Assembly: GCA_964490005.1 (NCBI GenBank)
Contig: CAZBBB010000089.1
Coordinates: 1 to 13,492 of the forward strand
DNA length: 13,492 nt
Source of the DNA: CAZBBB01 sp964490005
Lineage (GTDB): Bacteria > Planctomycetota > B15-G4
Direction of reading: 5' to 3'
In this document: piece by piece, positions 6,705-12,879 of the stretch
Position numbering within the stretch: the first letter of the stretch is position 1
How the letters are laid out: each line of letters opens with the position of its first letter
Notes under the pieces: model-generated
The model's database searches: none
The model's input: only the letters and a program-made list of their open reading frames with translations
Told to the model about the DNA's origin: nothing
Position numbers and translations under genes: made by a program

Positions 6705-7835
6705 TCAGGGCACGAAGTTGGCCAGGGGGTTGTCCGGCACGGCGGGTTCGGCGTCCGCGGCGCCGGCCCCGATCGTCACGCGCGTCCGATCGCCGTGCCC
6801 GAGCACCAGCGGCCCGACGAGATTGCCCTCGGGAACGGCGAGCGGCCGCAGCCGACTGCCCACGAGCGTGTTGCCGACGACGAGATTCCTGCGTCCGAGC
6901 AGCTCGATGCCCGTGAGGTTGCCCGCCGCGTGGCAGTCGCGCACCTGCGCCCCGTCGCCGGCCACGAGCACGCCGGCGCCGGCGTTGCCGGCGCACAGGA
7001 CCTCGCGCGCGCAGCCTCCTGCGCCGAGCGTCAGGCCGTGGCCGCCGTTGTCCAGCGCGCGGCCCCCCTCCACGAGCGCGCGCGCGCCGGCGTACAGGCC
7101 GTCGCCGCCGTTGCCGACCCACAACCCGTCCTGCACGCCGAGTCCTTCGCCCTCGGCGTAGAGGCCGGCCTGCGCGTTCTGCACGGCCGTGCAGCGGCGC
7201 ACGCTGCCGAAGGCGCCGAGCACGAAGCCGTGCCCGAGATTGGAGCGCGCCTCGCTGTCCTCGACGACCGCGAAGGCGCCCGCCACGATGCCGGGACCGG
7301 CGTTCTCGACGGCCCGGCAGCCCTGCACGCGCGCCGCGGCGCCCACGCTCAGGCCCGCGTGGGACGCGCGCGGCGTGCCGTTCCCGATCGCGACGATGTT
7401 CGTGACCCGCGCGGCGTTCGTCGCCAGCAGGCCGAGGCCGCCGGCGCCCCACCCGCGCAGCACGCCGTCGCGGATCTCGACGCCGCTCAGCGACGCGACG
7501 CCCTCGGGCGGCGCCGCGACGATGCCGAAGCCGGTGCCCTCGGCGCCGCGCAGCACGTGGCCGCCGAGATCGAGGCGCACGCCGTCGGCGCGGATCGAGA
7601 TGCCGAAGTGGGCGCCGGCCGGGGGAAGCGCGCGCTGCGCGAGGTCCGCCGCGACCAGGTAGTCGCCCGGCGCGTCGATCACGAAGGGCAGCCGCTCGAT
7701 GAGCACGGCGCGCGTCGGCGGCGCGTCGGCGATCCGCTGCGGCGCCGTGGTCTGCGCGGCGGAGGACGGAAGGAAGAGCGCGCACAGCGCCGCGAGCGCG
7801 CCGCCGCGCAGCCCGCGCGTGAAGTTGACGGACAT
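6705..7835 (-). CDS. Secreted right-handed parallel beta-helix repeat protein
   Basis: Predicted 376-aa exported protein. The signal peptide spans about residues 1-27 (hydrophobic core after RGLRGG, cleavage near AAQ). The opening block contains PGDYLVAADL and GISIRADGVRLDLGGHVL (about 56-95), the usual N-cap of this family. From about residue 160 to 330 there are eight coils of 21-22 residues, each starting with G-hydrophobic-x-hydrophobic and ending near an AxxNxxx turn (e.g. GFVLGAFGSVRRCTAVQNAQA). This is a pectate-lyase-like solenoid, but no clear catalytic triad is visible, so adhesion or a structural role is as likely as polysaccharide binding or cleavage. The tail DNPLANF resembles the NPWANF ending of related planctomycete proteins. 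ATG at 7835 is chosen for GGGAG (7843-7847) 7 nt upstream and the signal peptide; the same frame stays open to about 9722, but only as a shadow of the opposite gene. Confidence 0.83.
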   Translation of the reverse strand: MSVNFTRGLRGGALAALCALFLPSSAAQTTAPQRIADAPPTRAVLIERLPFVIDAPGDYLVAADLAQRALPPAGAHFGISIRADGVRLDLGGHVLRGAEGTGFGIVAAPPEGVASLSGVEIRDGVLRGWGAGGLGLLATNAARVTNIVAIGNGTPRASHAGLSVGAAARVQGCRAVENAGPGIVAGAFAVVEDSEARSNLGHGFVLGAFGSVRRCTAVQNAQAGLYAEGEGLGVQDGLWVGNGGDGLYAGARALVEGGRALDNGGHGLTLGAGGCAREVLCAGNAGAGVLVAGDGAQVRDCHAAGNLTGIELLGRRNLVVGNTLVGSRLRPLAVPEGNLVGPLVLGHGDRTRVTIGAGAADAEPAVPDNPLANFVP

Positions 7836-7894
7836 GATCGTGCTCCCTATGCGCGCGCCGTCGGGCCGCAAGTGCGGCCGGACGGCGAGCCGTG

Positions 7895-7925
7895 TTGGGG
7901 ATGGGACGGTCGCGACGGCTAGAAT
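7895..7925 (+). promoter_or_regulatory. Possible promoter of the UnbV/UnbU-like pair
   Basis: TTGGGG (7895-7900) and TAGAAT (7920-7925), which matches 5 of 6 bases of the -10 consensus. The 19-nt spacer is longer than ideal; taking TGGGGA as the -35 gives 18. The predicted start lies about 40 nt before the ATG at 7971. The 135-bp divergent gap also has to serve the beta-helix gene, for which no convincing promoter was found. Confidence 0.4.
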
Positions 7926-7970
7926 CGCAGGTCTCGCGCCGTTCCGCCCGTCCCGCTCCGGAGATTCCCG

Positions 7971-9743
7971 ATGAGTGCTCCCGGCCCGTTGCGACGGGCG
8001 CTCGTCACGGCGGCCTTCGGCGGGCTGCTGGCGGCCTCCTGGTGGCTCGACGGGCGCACGATCTCGGGCGTGGCCGCCGCGCACCCCGACGCTCTGGCGC
8101 GCTTCGGATTCCGACTCGTCGAGTCGGCCGAGCAGGCCGGCCTGCGCTTCACGCACCGGCAGGCGCGCTTCGACCCCCAGCTCGCGAACGTCGAGCCGCA
8201 CCTGGCGGCGCTCGGCGCCTCGGTGAGCGTGGCCGACGCCGACGGCGACGGCCGCCCCGACCTGTACGTCACGAGCAGCGCCGCGGGCAGCGCCAACGCG
8301 CTGTTCCTCAATCTCGGCGACGGCCGCTTTCAGGACGTCGCGGCGCGCGCCGGCCTGGCCGAGCTCAACGCCCCCGGCGAGGGCGCCTGCATGGGTTCGC
8401 TGTGGGGCGACATCGACAACGACGGCGACGAGGACCTGCTGGTCTACCGCTACGGACAGCTCGCGCTGTTCCGCAACGAGGGCGGGCTGCGCTTCACCGA
8501 CGTGAGCGCGGCCTCCGGCATCCGCCGCTGGATGAACGTGCACGCGGCGACCTTCTTCGACTACGACCGCGACGGCCTGCTCGACCTGTACGTCGGCGGC
8601 TACTACCCCGAGACCTTCGACCTGTTCGCCGTCGCGACCACGAAGATCATGCACGAGAGCTTCGAGTTCGCGCGCAACGGCGGGCACAACGTGCTGTTCC
8701 GCAACCGCGGCGACGGCAGCTTCGAGGACGTCACCGCCGCGACGGGCTGCGACAGCACGCGCTGGACCATGGCCGTCGCGGCCGCCGACATCGACCTCGA
8801 CGGCTGGCAGGACCTGTACCTCGCCAACGACTACGGCCCCGAGGAGCTGTTCCTCAACCGGGGCGGCGCGCGCTTCGAACTCGCGAACGTGGGCCTCGGC
8901 GAGGACAGCAAGAGCGGCATGTCGGTCACGCTCGGCGACGTGCGCAACAACGGCCGCCTCGACGTCTTCGTCACGAACATCTCGCGCGCGGGCTTCCTGT
9001 TCCAGGGCAACAACCTGCGCCTGAACCTGCTGCCCGAGGCCGGGCGCTTCGAGAACGTGGCGCGCGACGTCGTGGCCGACTGCGGCTGGGCCTGGGGCGC
9101 GCAGTTCGGCGACTTCGACAACGACGGCGACGCCGACCTGTTCGTGGCCAACGGCTTCATCTCGGCCGACCGCGAGCGCGACTACTGGTACGACATGAGC
9201 AAGGTCGCGGGCGGCGCCGGCGACCTGTTCCTCGACGCGAAGAACTGGTCGCCGATCGGCACCGCCAGCCTCTCGGGGTACGAACCTTCGCGCGTGCTGC
9301 AGAACCAGGGCCGGGGCCGCTTCATCGACGTCGCCGCGGCCGTCGGCGCGACCGACCTGTACGACGGACGCGCCGTCGCGCTGGCCGATCTCGACGGGCG
9401 CGGCGCGCTCGACGTGCTCGTCGCCAACCAGGGCGGCCCGCTGCTGCTGTACCGCAGCGAGGTCGATCCCGCGCGCTCCTGGATCGCCTTCCGCCTGACC
9501 GGCACGGTCAGCAACCGCAGCGCGATCGGCGCGCAGCTCACGCTGCACTGGGACGGGCAGCGGCAGAGCCAGGTCGTCGCCAGCGCCAGCGGCTTCTCGG
9601 CGCAGAACGACCGCACGCTGCATTTCGGCCTGGGCGCGGCGCAGTCCGTCGAGCGGGCCGTGATCCGCTGGCCCTCGGGGCGCGAGCAGGTCCTGCCGGC
9701 CCCCGAGCCGCGGCGCGTGCACGCGGTCGAGGAGCCGCGATGA
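7971..9743 (+). CDS. UnbV-like FG-GAP/VCBS repeat protein with C-terminal ASPIC/UnbV domain (CRTAC1-like)
   Basis: Predicted 590-aa exported, calcium-binding beta-propeller protein. An N-terminal hydrophobic segment (about 9-26) serves as signal or anchor. Seven FG-GAP-type loops of the DxDxDGxxD kind follow: near residues 89-97, 147-155, 197-205, 273-281, 323-331 (degenerate, DVRNNGRLD), 381-389 and 473-481 (degenerate, DLDGRGALD). Residues about 505-575 form the ASPIC/UnbV domain, with SNRSAIGA, GFSAQNDRTLHFGLG and IRWPSG. Proteins of this family occur in enediyne gene clusters as UnbV and widely elsewhere; their biochemical role is unsettled. The ATG at 7971 has GGAG 7 nt upstream. The stop overlaps the next start by 4 bp (ATGA), so translation with the UnbU-like partner is probably coupled. 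The product is inferred to lie outside the cytoplasm, next to that membrane partner. Confidence 0.92.
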   Translation: MSAPGPLRRALVTAAFGGLLAASWWLDGRTISGVAAAHPDALARFGFRLVESAEQAGLRFTHRQARFDPQLANVEPHLAALGASVSVADADGDGRPDLYVTSSAAGSANALFLNLGDGRFQDVAARAGLAELNAPGEGACMGSLWGDIDNDGDEDLLVYRYGQLALFRNEGGLRFTDVSAASGIRRWMNVHAATFFDYDRDGLLDLYVGGYYPETFDLFAVATTKIMHESFEFARNGGHNVLFRNRGDGSFEDVTAATGCDSTRWTMAVAAADIDLDGWQDLYLANDYGPEELFLNRGGARFELANVGLGEDSKSGMSVTLGDVRNNGRLDVFVTNISRAGFLFQGNNLRLNLLPEAGRFENVARDVVADCGWAWGAQFGDFDNDGDADLFVANGFISADRERDYWYDMSKVAGGAGDLFLDAKNWSPIGTASLSGYEPSRVLQNQGRGRFIDVAAAVGATDLYDGRAVALADLDGRGALDVLVANQGGPLLLYRSEVDPARSWIAFRLTGTVSNRSAIGAQLTLHWDGQRQSQVVASASGFSAQNDRTLHFGLGAAQSVERAVIRWPSGREQVLPAPEPRRVHAVEEPR

Positions 9744-10651
9744 GCGGCGCGCTGCCCGGGCCGGCGGCGGCCGCGCCGGCGCGCGCGCGCCGCTCCTGGA
9801 TCCCGGAGATCCCGCCCCGCTACCTCTCGTCGGGCCTGCTGACCTTCATCCTGGTCTTCGGGCAGGCCTTCTTCGACATCATCGGCGGCTACGAACGGCT
9901 GGCGCTCGCGCTCGGCACGGCGCTGCTCACCGAGGTCGTGCTCTCGGCGTGGCTGCGCGGCAGCTGGCCGGTGCTGCTCTCGGCCTACATCAGCGGCAAC
10001 AGCGTCGCCATCCTGACCAAGCCGGCGGCCGACCTGCTGTGGCCCTTCTGGATCGGCTCCCTGCTCGCGATCTCGAGCAAGTACGTGCTCACGTATCGCG
10101 GGCGGCACCTGTGGAACCCGACCAACTTCTCGGTCTCGGCGCTGCTGCTGCTCGCGCCCAACTCGATGTCGCTGCTCAGCCATCAGTGGAGCAACGCGCT
10201 GTGGGCCGTCGCGATCGTGTTCGCGGTGGGCCTGCTCGTCGTGTGGCGCGCGCGCCTGCTGCACATCAGCGTGACCTACTGCGTGGCCTTCGCGGCGCTG
10301 GCCTGGGTGCGCTCGCTGATCAACGGCGACCCGCTGCGCGCCGAGCTCGCGCCGCTCACGGGCCCGATGTACATGCTGCTGATCTTCTTCATGCTCACCG
10401 ATCCGCGCACGACGGTCGGCACGACGCGCGGGCGGATCCTGGTCACGGTGCTGGTGGCGCTCGTCGAGTGCCTCATCCGCCTGCTGCCGGTGACGAGCTG
10501 GAGGGGCGCCGACGCGCTGCTCACGGCGCCGCCGATCTTCGCGCTCGCGATCGTGGGCCCGATCGCGATGTGGTTCGACCTGCGGCGCCGGCCGCCGACC
10601 GGCCCGCGCGGCCAGCGCCCCGCCGCGCCCGCGCCCGCCGCGACCCGCTGA
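9740..10651 (+). CDS. UnbU-like/RnfD-NqrB-family polytopic membrane protein
   Basis: Predicted 303-aa inner-membrane protein with about ten hydrophobic helices between residues 32 and 280, a short cytosolic Ala/Arg-rich N-terminus and a Pro/Arg-rich C-tail. GRHLWNPTNFSVSALLLLAP (121-140) and MLTDPRTT (218-225) are recognisable NQR2/RnfD/RnfE-family motifs; in RnfD the equivalent regions are the NP loop and the TDP loop. I do not see the S-T/G-A-T type motif used for covalent FMN attachment in RnfD/NqrB, so flavin binding is uncertain. No other rnf or nqr gene is present, so a full Rnf complex is unlikely. From memory of enediyne cassettes, UnbU is a predicted membrane protein encoded next to UnbV, which fits this order. 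The start overlaps the upstream stop (ATGA), with GGAG 5 nt before it. It is convergent with the next gene, 6 nt away. Electron transfer or transport coupled to the UnbV-like partner is inference. Confidence 0.85.
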   Translation: MSGALPGPAAAAPARARRSWIPEIPPRYLSSGLLTFILVFGQAFFDIIGGYERLALALGTALLTEVVLSAWLRGSWPVLLSAYISGNSVAILTKPAADLLWPFWIGSLLAISSKYVLTYRGRHLWNPTNFSVSALLLLAPNSMSLLSHQWSNALWAVAIVFAVGLLVVWRARLLHISVTYCVAFAALAWVRSLINGDPLRAELAPLTGPMYMLLIFFMLTDPRTTVGTTRGRILVTVLVALVECLIRLLPVTSWRGADALLTAPPIFALAIVGPIAMWFDLRRRPPTGPRGQRPAAPAPAATR

Positions 10652-10657
10652 GCGCCC

Positions 10658-11998
10658 TCAGCCGGCCGGCAGCCCGGCCCGCAGCGCGCGAAAGGCCGAG
10701 CCCAGCAGCGCCTGCGTCCAGAGCAGCGGCGTGGCGTCGTTGGGCTGCCGCCGGCCGGCGTCCTCCGGATCGGGCTGCCAGTACGACTCGGGACACAGGC
10801 CCTCGCCGAACGGACTCTGCGCGCCGGTGATCTGCCCCAGGGCGCGGTTGAAGTGGTGCTCCTGCGCCGCGCGCGCCGCCGGGTCGCCGCTCGCCAACCA
10901 GCGCTGACCGTGGATCACCGACAGCACCGGATCGAACAGGCACCACTGCGCCTCGGTGCCCGGCACCAGGAAGGCGTCGCGCTGCGCCGTCTCGCGGAAC
11001 CCGCTCGTGCGCGTCTCCTCGTCGAACAGGCGCTTGTAGCCGGCCATCCAGTAGCTGTCGCCGACGTAGCGGCGCACGCCCCAGGGGCCGAGCAGTTCCG
11101 AGCCGACGCGCTGCACGATGGCCTGCGTCTGCTCGGCACCGACCACGCGCAGGGGCCAGCAGAGGAACAGCGTCGCGGCATCCGCGCGCCGGTCCGCGCG
11201 CGGGTCGGCGTGGCCGACCGACTCGCCGGGCAGCGCCGCGGCCAGGGCGGCGCGACCGGCCTCGATGAGCCGTGCGCACAGCGCGGTCAGGCCGCCGTCG
11301 TCGAGTTCGGGCCGCGCCCGAGCCAGGCCGCGCAGCGCGACGAGCCCGGCGGTCACCGTGCCGATGCTCGAACTCGAGCGCTGCCGGCGCTCCTCCCAGT
11401 GCCCGCTGTCGGCCTCCTCCCAGAAGCGGCGCGCCGCGAAGTAGCGCGGGAAGCGCCGCAGCACCGCCGCGAGGCCCGCGTCGAGCGGGTGCAGTCCGGC
11501 GAGCGCCGCCCGCGACAGGAACCACAGCCCGTAGCCCAGCGCGTCGTTCTGGATGTGCGGCCACCACGCGTCGATCTCCGCCAGGCGCTGGCCGTCGAGG
11601 CGCACGTGCGGACGCTGCATCGAATCGTCGGGGTCGGCGCGCCCCTCGATGTGCGCGTCGAAGCGCGGGCCCTGCAGCAGGAACCAGCCGGCCAGCGCGC
11701 GCGCCGCGCGACCCGCGGCGGCGAGGTCGCCGGCCTCCCAGGCGACCGCCGCCACGTGCACGCTGTCGCGCACCCAGCAGGCGCGGTAGTTGAGCTGCTC
11801 GGAGCCCGCCACCGGCCGCGCGACGGCGGCGTACAGGCCGGTGGGCAGGGCGGGCAACTCGAACACGCCGAAGGCGGTGAGCTGGCGCTCGATCGCGGCC
11901 AGCGAATCGCCGTCGTGGCGCGCGCGCAGCAGCGGCGCCACCTTGGCGCTGTGCACCAGCACGCCGTGGCGTTCGACGGGCTCGCGGACGTCCGACAC
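10658..11998 (-). CDS. GH15-like / phosphorylase-kinase-alpha-type (alpha/alpha)6 glucanase-like protein
   Basis: Predicted 446-aa cytosolic protein; no signal peptide. It matches the bacterial relatives of glucoamylase (GH15) and the phosphorylase kinase alpha/beta subunits. Landmarks: YRACWVRDSV (71-80), VRLDG (132-136), WWPHIQNDALGY (145-156), FWEEADSGHWEE followed by a Ser run and IG (192-213), RRYVGDSYW (309-317) and PNDATPLLWTQA (419-430), the last like the PLTWSHA end motif of GH15. Glu194/Glu195 would be placed as the general acid; the second acidic residue was not assigned with confidence. Role is probably hydrolysis or binding of alpha-glucan. The start is the least certain in the window: GTG at 11998, 5 nt after the upstream stop, with GAGG only 3 nt before it; later GTG codons are possible. 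Likely co-transcribed with the cyclodeaminase-family gene. Confidence 0.75.
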   Translation of the reverse strand: MSDVREPVERHGVLVHSAKVAPLLRARHDGDSLAAIERQLTAFGVFELPALPTGLYAAVARPVAGSEQLNYRACWVRDSVHVAAVAWEAGDLAAAGRAARALAGWFLLQGPRFDAHIEGRADPDDSMQRPHVRLDGQRLAEIDAWWPHIQNDALGYGLWFLSRAALAGLHPLDAGLAAVLRRFPRYFAARRFWEEADSGHWEERRQRSSSSIGTVTAGLVALRGLARARPELDDGGLTALCARLIEAGRAALAAALPGESVGHADPRADRRADAATLFLCWPLRVVGAEQTQAIVQRVGSELLGPWGVRRYVGDSYWMAGYKRLFDEETRTSGFRETAQRDAFLVPGTEAQWCLFDPVLSVIHGQRWLASGDPAARAAQEHHFNRALGQITGAQSPFGEGLCPESYWQPDPEDAGRRQPNDATPLLWTQALLGSAFRALRAGLPAG

Positions 11999-12003
11999 GC
12001 GCC

Positions 12004-12633
12004 TCAGCCGCCGATCAGCGGAAGGATCGTGCTCTCGATCGCGTGCGCGTGGCGCGCGGCCGCCTCGACGAGCCGGCCGTCCTCGGCGCGCAGCGTGCGC
12101 ACGTGCTCGGCATCCTTCAACGACGCGAGATTGATGAGCACGTTGACGCGCGCGGCCTGCGCCGCCGCGTGCAGTGCCTGCGCGCCGACGAGCACGTCGC
12201 TGGCGAGGTTGCGGTTGCAGTGCGTGGACAGCGACTGCAGCGTCGCCAGCCCCTCGACGGCCAGCCGCTGCATCTCGCGCGGCGGGACCGCCGCCGCGCG
12301 CAGCGCCGTCTCGATCGCGGCGGCGCGCGAGCGCGCGGCCTGCTCGTCGCCCTTGGGCAGCGCGTACGCCTGAGCGACCTGCGCGTAGACGGCGGCGTCC
12401 TCGTCGACGAGCGCGAGCAGCCGCACGCGCAGCGCATCGAGCCGCGCGATCTCGTCGGCGATCGACGCGGCGTGCGCGGCCAGGTCCTTGCGGCCCTCGC
12501 TGTAGCGGCCGGCCATGGCGCCGACGGCGGCGCCGAGCGCCCCGAGCGCCGCCGCCACGGCGCCGCCCCCCGGCACCGGGGACTTCTGCGCCAGGGCCGC
12601 GCACAGGTCATGGAGGCTGCTCTGGGCGTGCAT
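12004..12633 (-). CDS. Cyclodeaminase/cyclohydrolase family protein (FTCD C-domain fold)
   Basis: Predicted 209-aa all-helical cytosolic protein of the formiminotransferase-cyclodeaminase/methenyl-THF cyclohydrolase family (FchA-like), which converts formimino- or methenyl-tetrahydrofolate in one-carbon metabolism. Motifs: SPVPGGGAVAA (18-28) in the first active-site loop, VDEDAAVYAQV (76-86), PPREM (117-121) and NRNLASDVLVG (140-150), then NVLINLASL (164-172). Length is normal for the stand-alone form. ATG at 12633 is the first plausible start before the conserved region; no clear Shine-Dalgarno precedes it, in contrast to most neighbours. Upstream in-frame extension passes into the regulatory region and has no family resemblance. 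A weak minus-strand promoter may be TTGTTC (12720-12725) with TATGGC (12697-12702), 17-nt spacer. No folate or histidine genes are nearby, so the exact reaction is unproven. Confidence 0.85.
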   Translation of the reverse strand: MHAQSSLHDLCAALAQKSPVPGGGAVAAALGALGAAVGAMAGRYSEGRKDLAAHAASIADEIARLDALRVRLLALVDEDAAVYAQVAQAYALPKGDEQAARSRAAAIETALRAAAVPPREMQRLAVEGLATLQSLSTHCNRNLASDVLVGAQALHAAAQAARVNVLINLASLKDAEHVRTLRAEDGRLVEAAARHAHAIESTILPLIGG

Positions 12634-12673
12634 CGGGGCGGGCGAGCCTAGCAGCGCGTCATCGCCCCCAGTA

Positions 12674-12688
12674 GAGCCAAGTTGGCTC
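12674..12688. promoter_or_regulatory. Palindrome GAGCCAA-N1-TTGGCTC (operator candidate)
   Basis: Perfect 7-bp arms (12674-12680 and 12682-12688) around a single G. It lies 41 nt upstream of the cyclodeaminase-family ATG and about 130 nt upstream of the predicted clpB start. If the weak minus-strand promoter is real, this site sits right at or just after its transcription start, a typical repressor position. The regulator is unknown. The surrounding stretch is less GC-rich than the window average, as expected of regulatory DNA. Confidence 0.42.
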
Positions 12689-12712
12689 CATTGCCAGCCA
12701 TAACGGCAGCCT

Positions 12713-12728
12713 GCGTTGTGAACAACGC
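12713..12728. promoter_or_regulatory. Palindrome GCGTTGT-N2-ACAACGC (candidate enhancer/operator)
   Basis: Perfect 7-bp arms (12713-12719 and 12722-12728) around GA. The centre is about 100 bp upstream of the transcription start predicted from the sigma54 promoter at 12794-12809, in the usual range for a sigma54 activator (bEBP) binding site. It also overlaps the possible -35 box of the divergent minus-strand promoter. It does not match CIRCE or HAIR heat-shock operators. Confidence 0.48.
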
Positions 12729-12793
12729 GTGGGCGGATGTGGAAACGGCTGTCCAAGGGACGGTCAAAGCCCGCGCCACGGCCTTCGGCACGA

Positions 12794-12809
12794 TTGGCAC
12801 GGACCTTGC
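12794..12809 (+). promoter_or_regulatory. Sigma54 (-24/-12) promoter upstream of clpB
   Basis: TTGGCACG (12794-12801), GACC (12802-12805) and TTGC (12806-12809) match the sigma54 consensus TTGGCACG-N4-TTGC at every fixed position; only the weak W after TTGC is not met (G). The invariant GG (12796-12797) and GC (12808-12809) are separated by exactly 10 nt. Transcription would start near 12820, giving a leader of about 60 nt before the clpB ATG at 12880. Expression would then need RpoN plus an ATP-driven activator. No competing sigma70 promoter or sigma32-like box was seen on this strand. Confidence 0.7.
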
Positions 12810-12879
12810 GCTTCCACTCCCGCCGGGCACCGCCGGTGGGCCGATCCGGACCCAGCGGGGCACCCGCGGGAGATCCGCC

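Noticed and set aside
6705..9722. Very long minus-strand open frame (over 1000 codons) opposite the UnbV-like gene
   Set aside because: Only the part from 7835 down, with signal peptide, RBS and beta-helix coils, is protein-like. The upstream part is low-complexity and antisense to a strongly supported gene, a common artefact in GC-rich DNA.
7971..10651. Part of an enediyne biosynthetic cluster
   Set aside because: Only UnbV/UnbU-like genes are present. No iterative PKS, thioesterase, UnbL or tailoring gene is visible in the window.
9740..10651. D subunit of a complete Rnf or Nqr complex
   Set aside because: No other rnf/nqr genes adjoin it. The upstream partner is an FG-GAP protein with an overlapping start.
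12634..12879. CIRCE (HrcA) or HAIR (HspR) heat-shock operator for clpB
   Set aside because: Neither TTAGCACTC-N9-GAGTGCTAA nor CTTGAGT-N7-ACTCAAG occurs; the palindromes present have different sequences and spacing.
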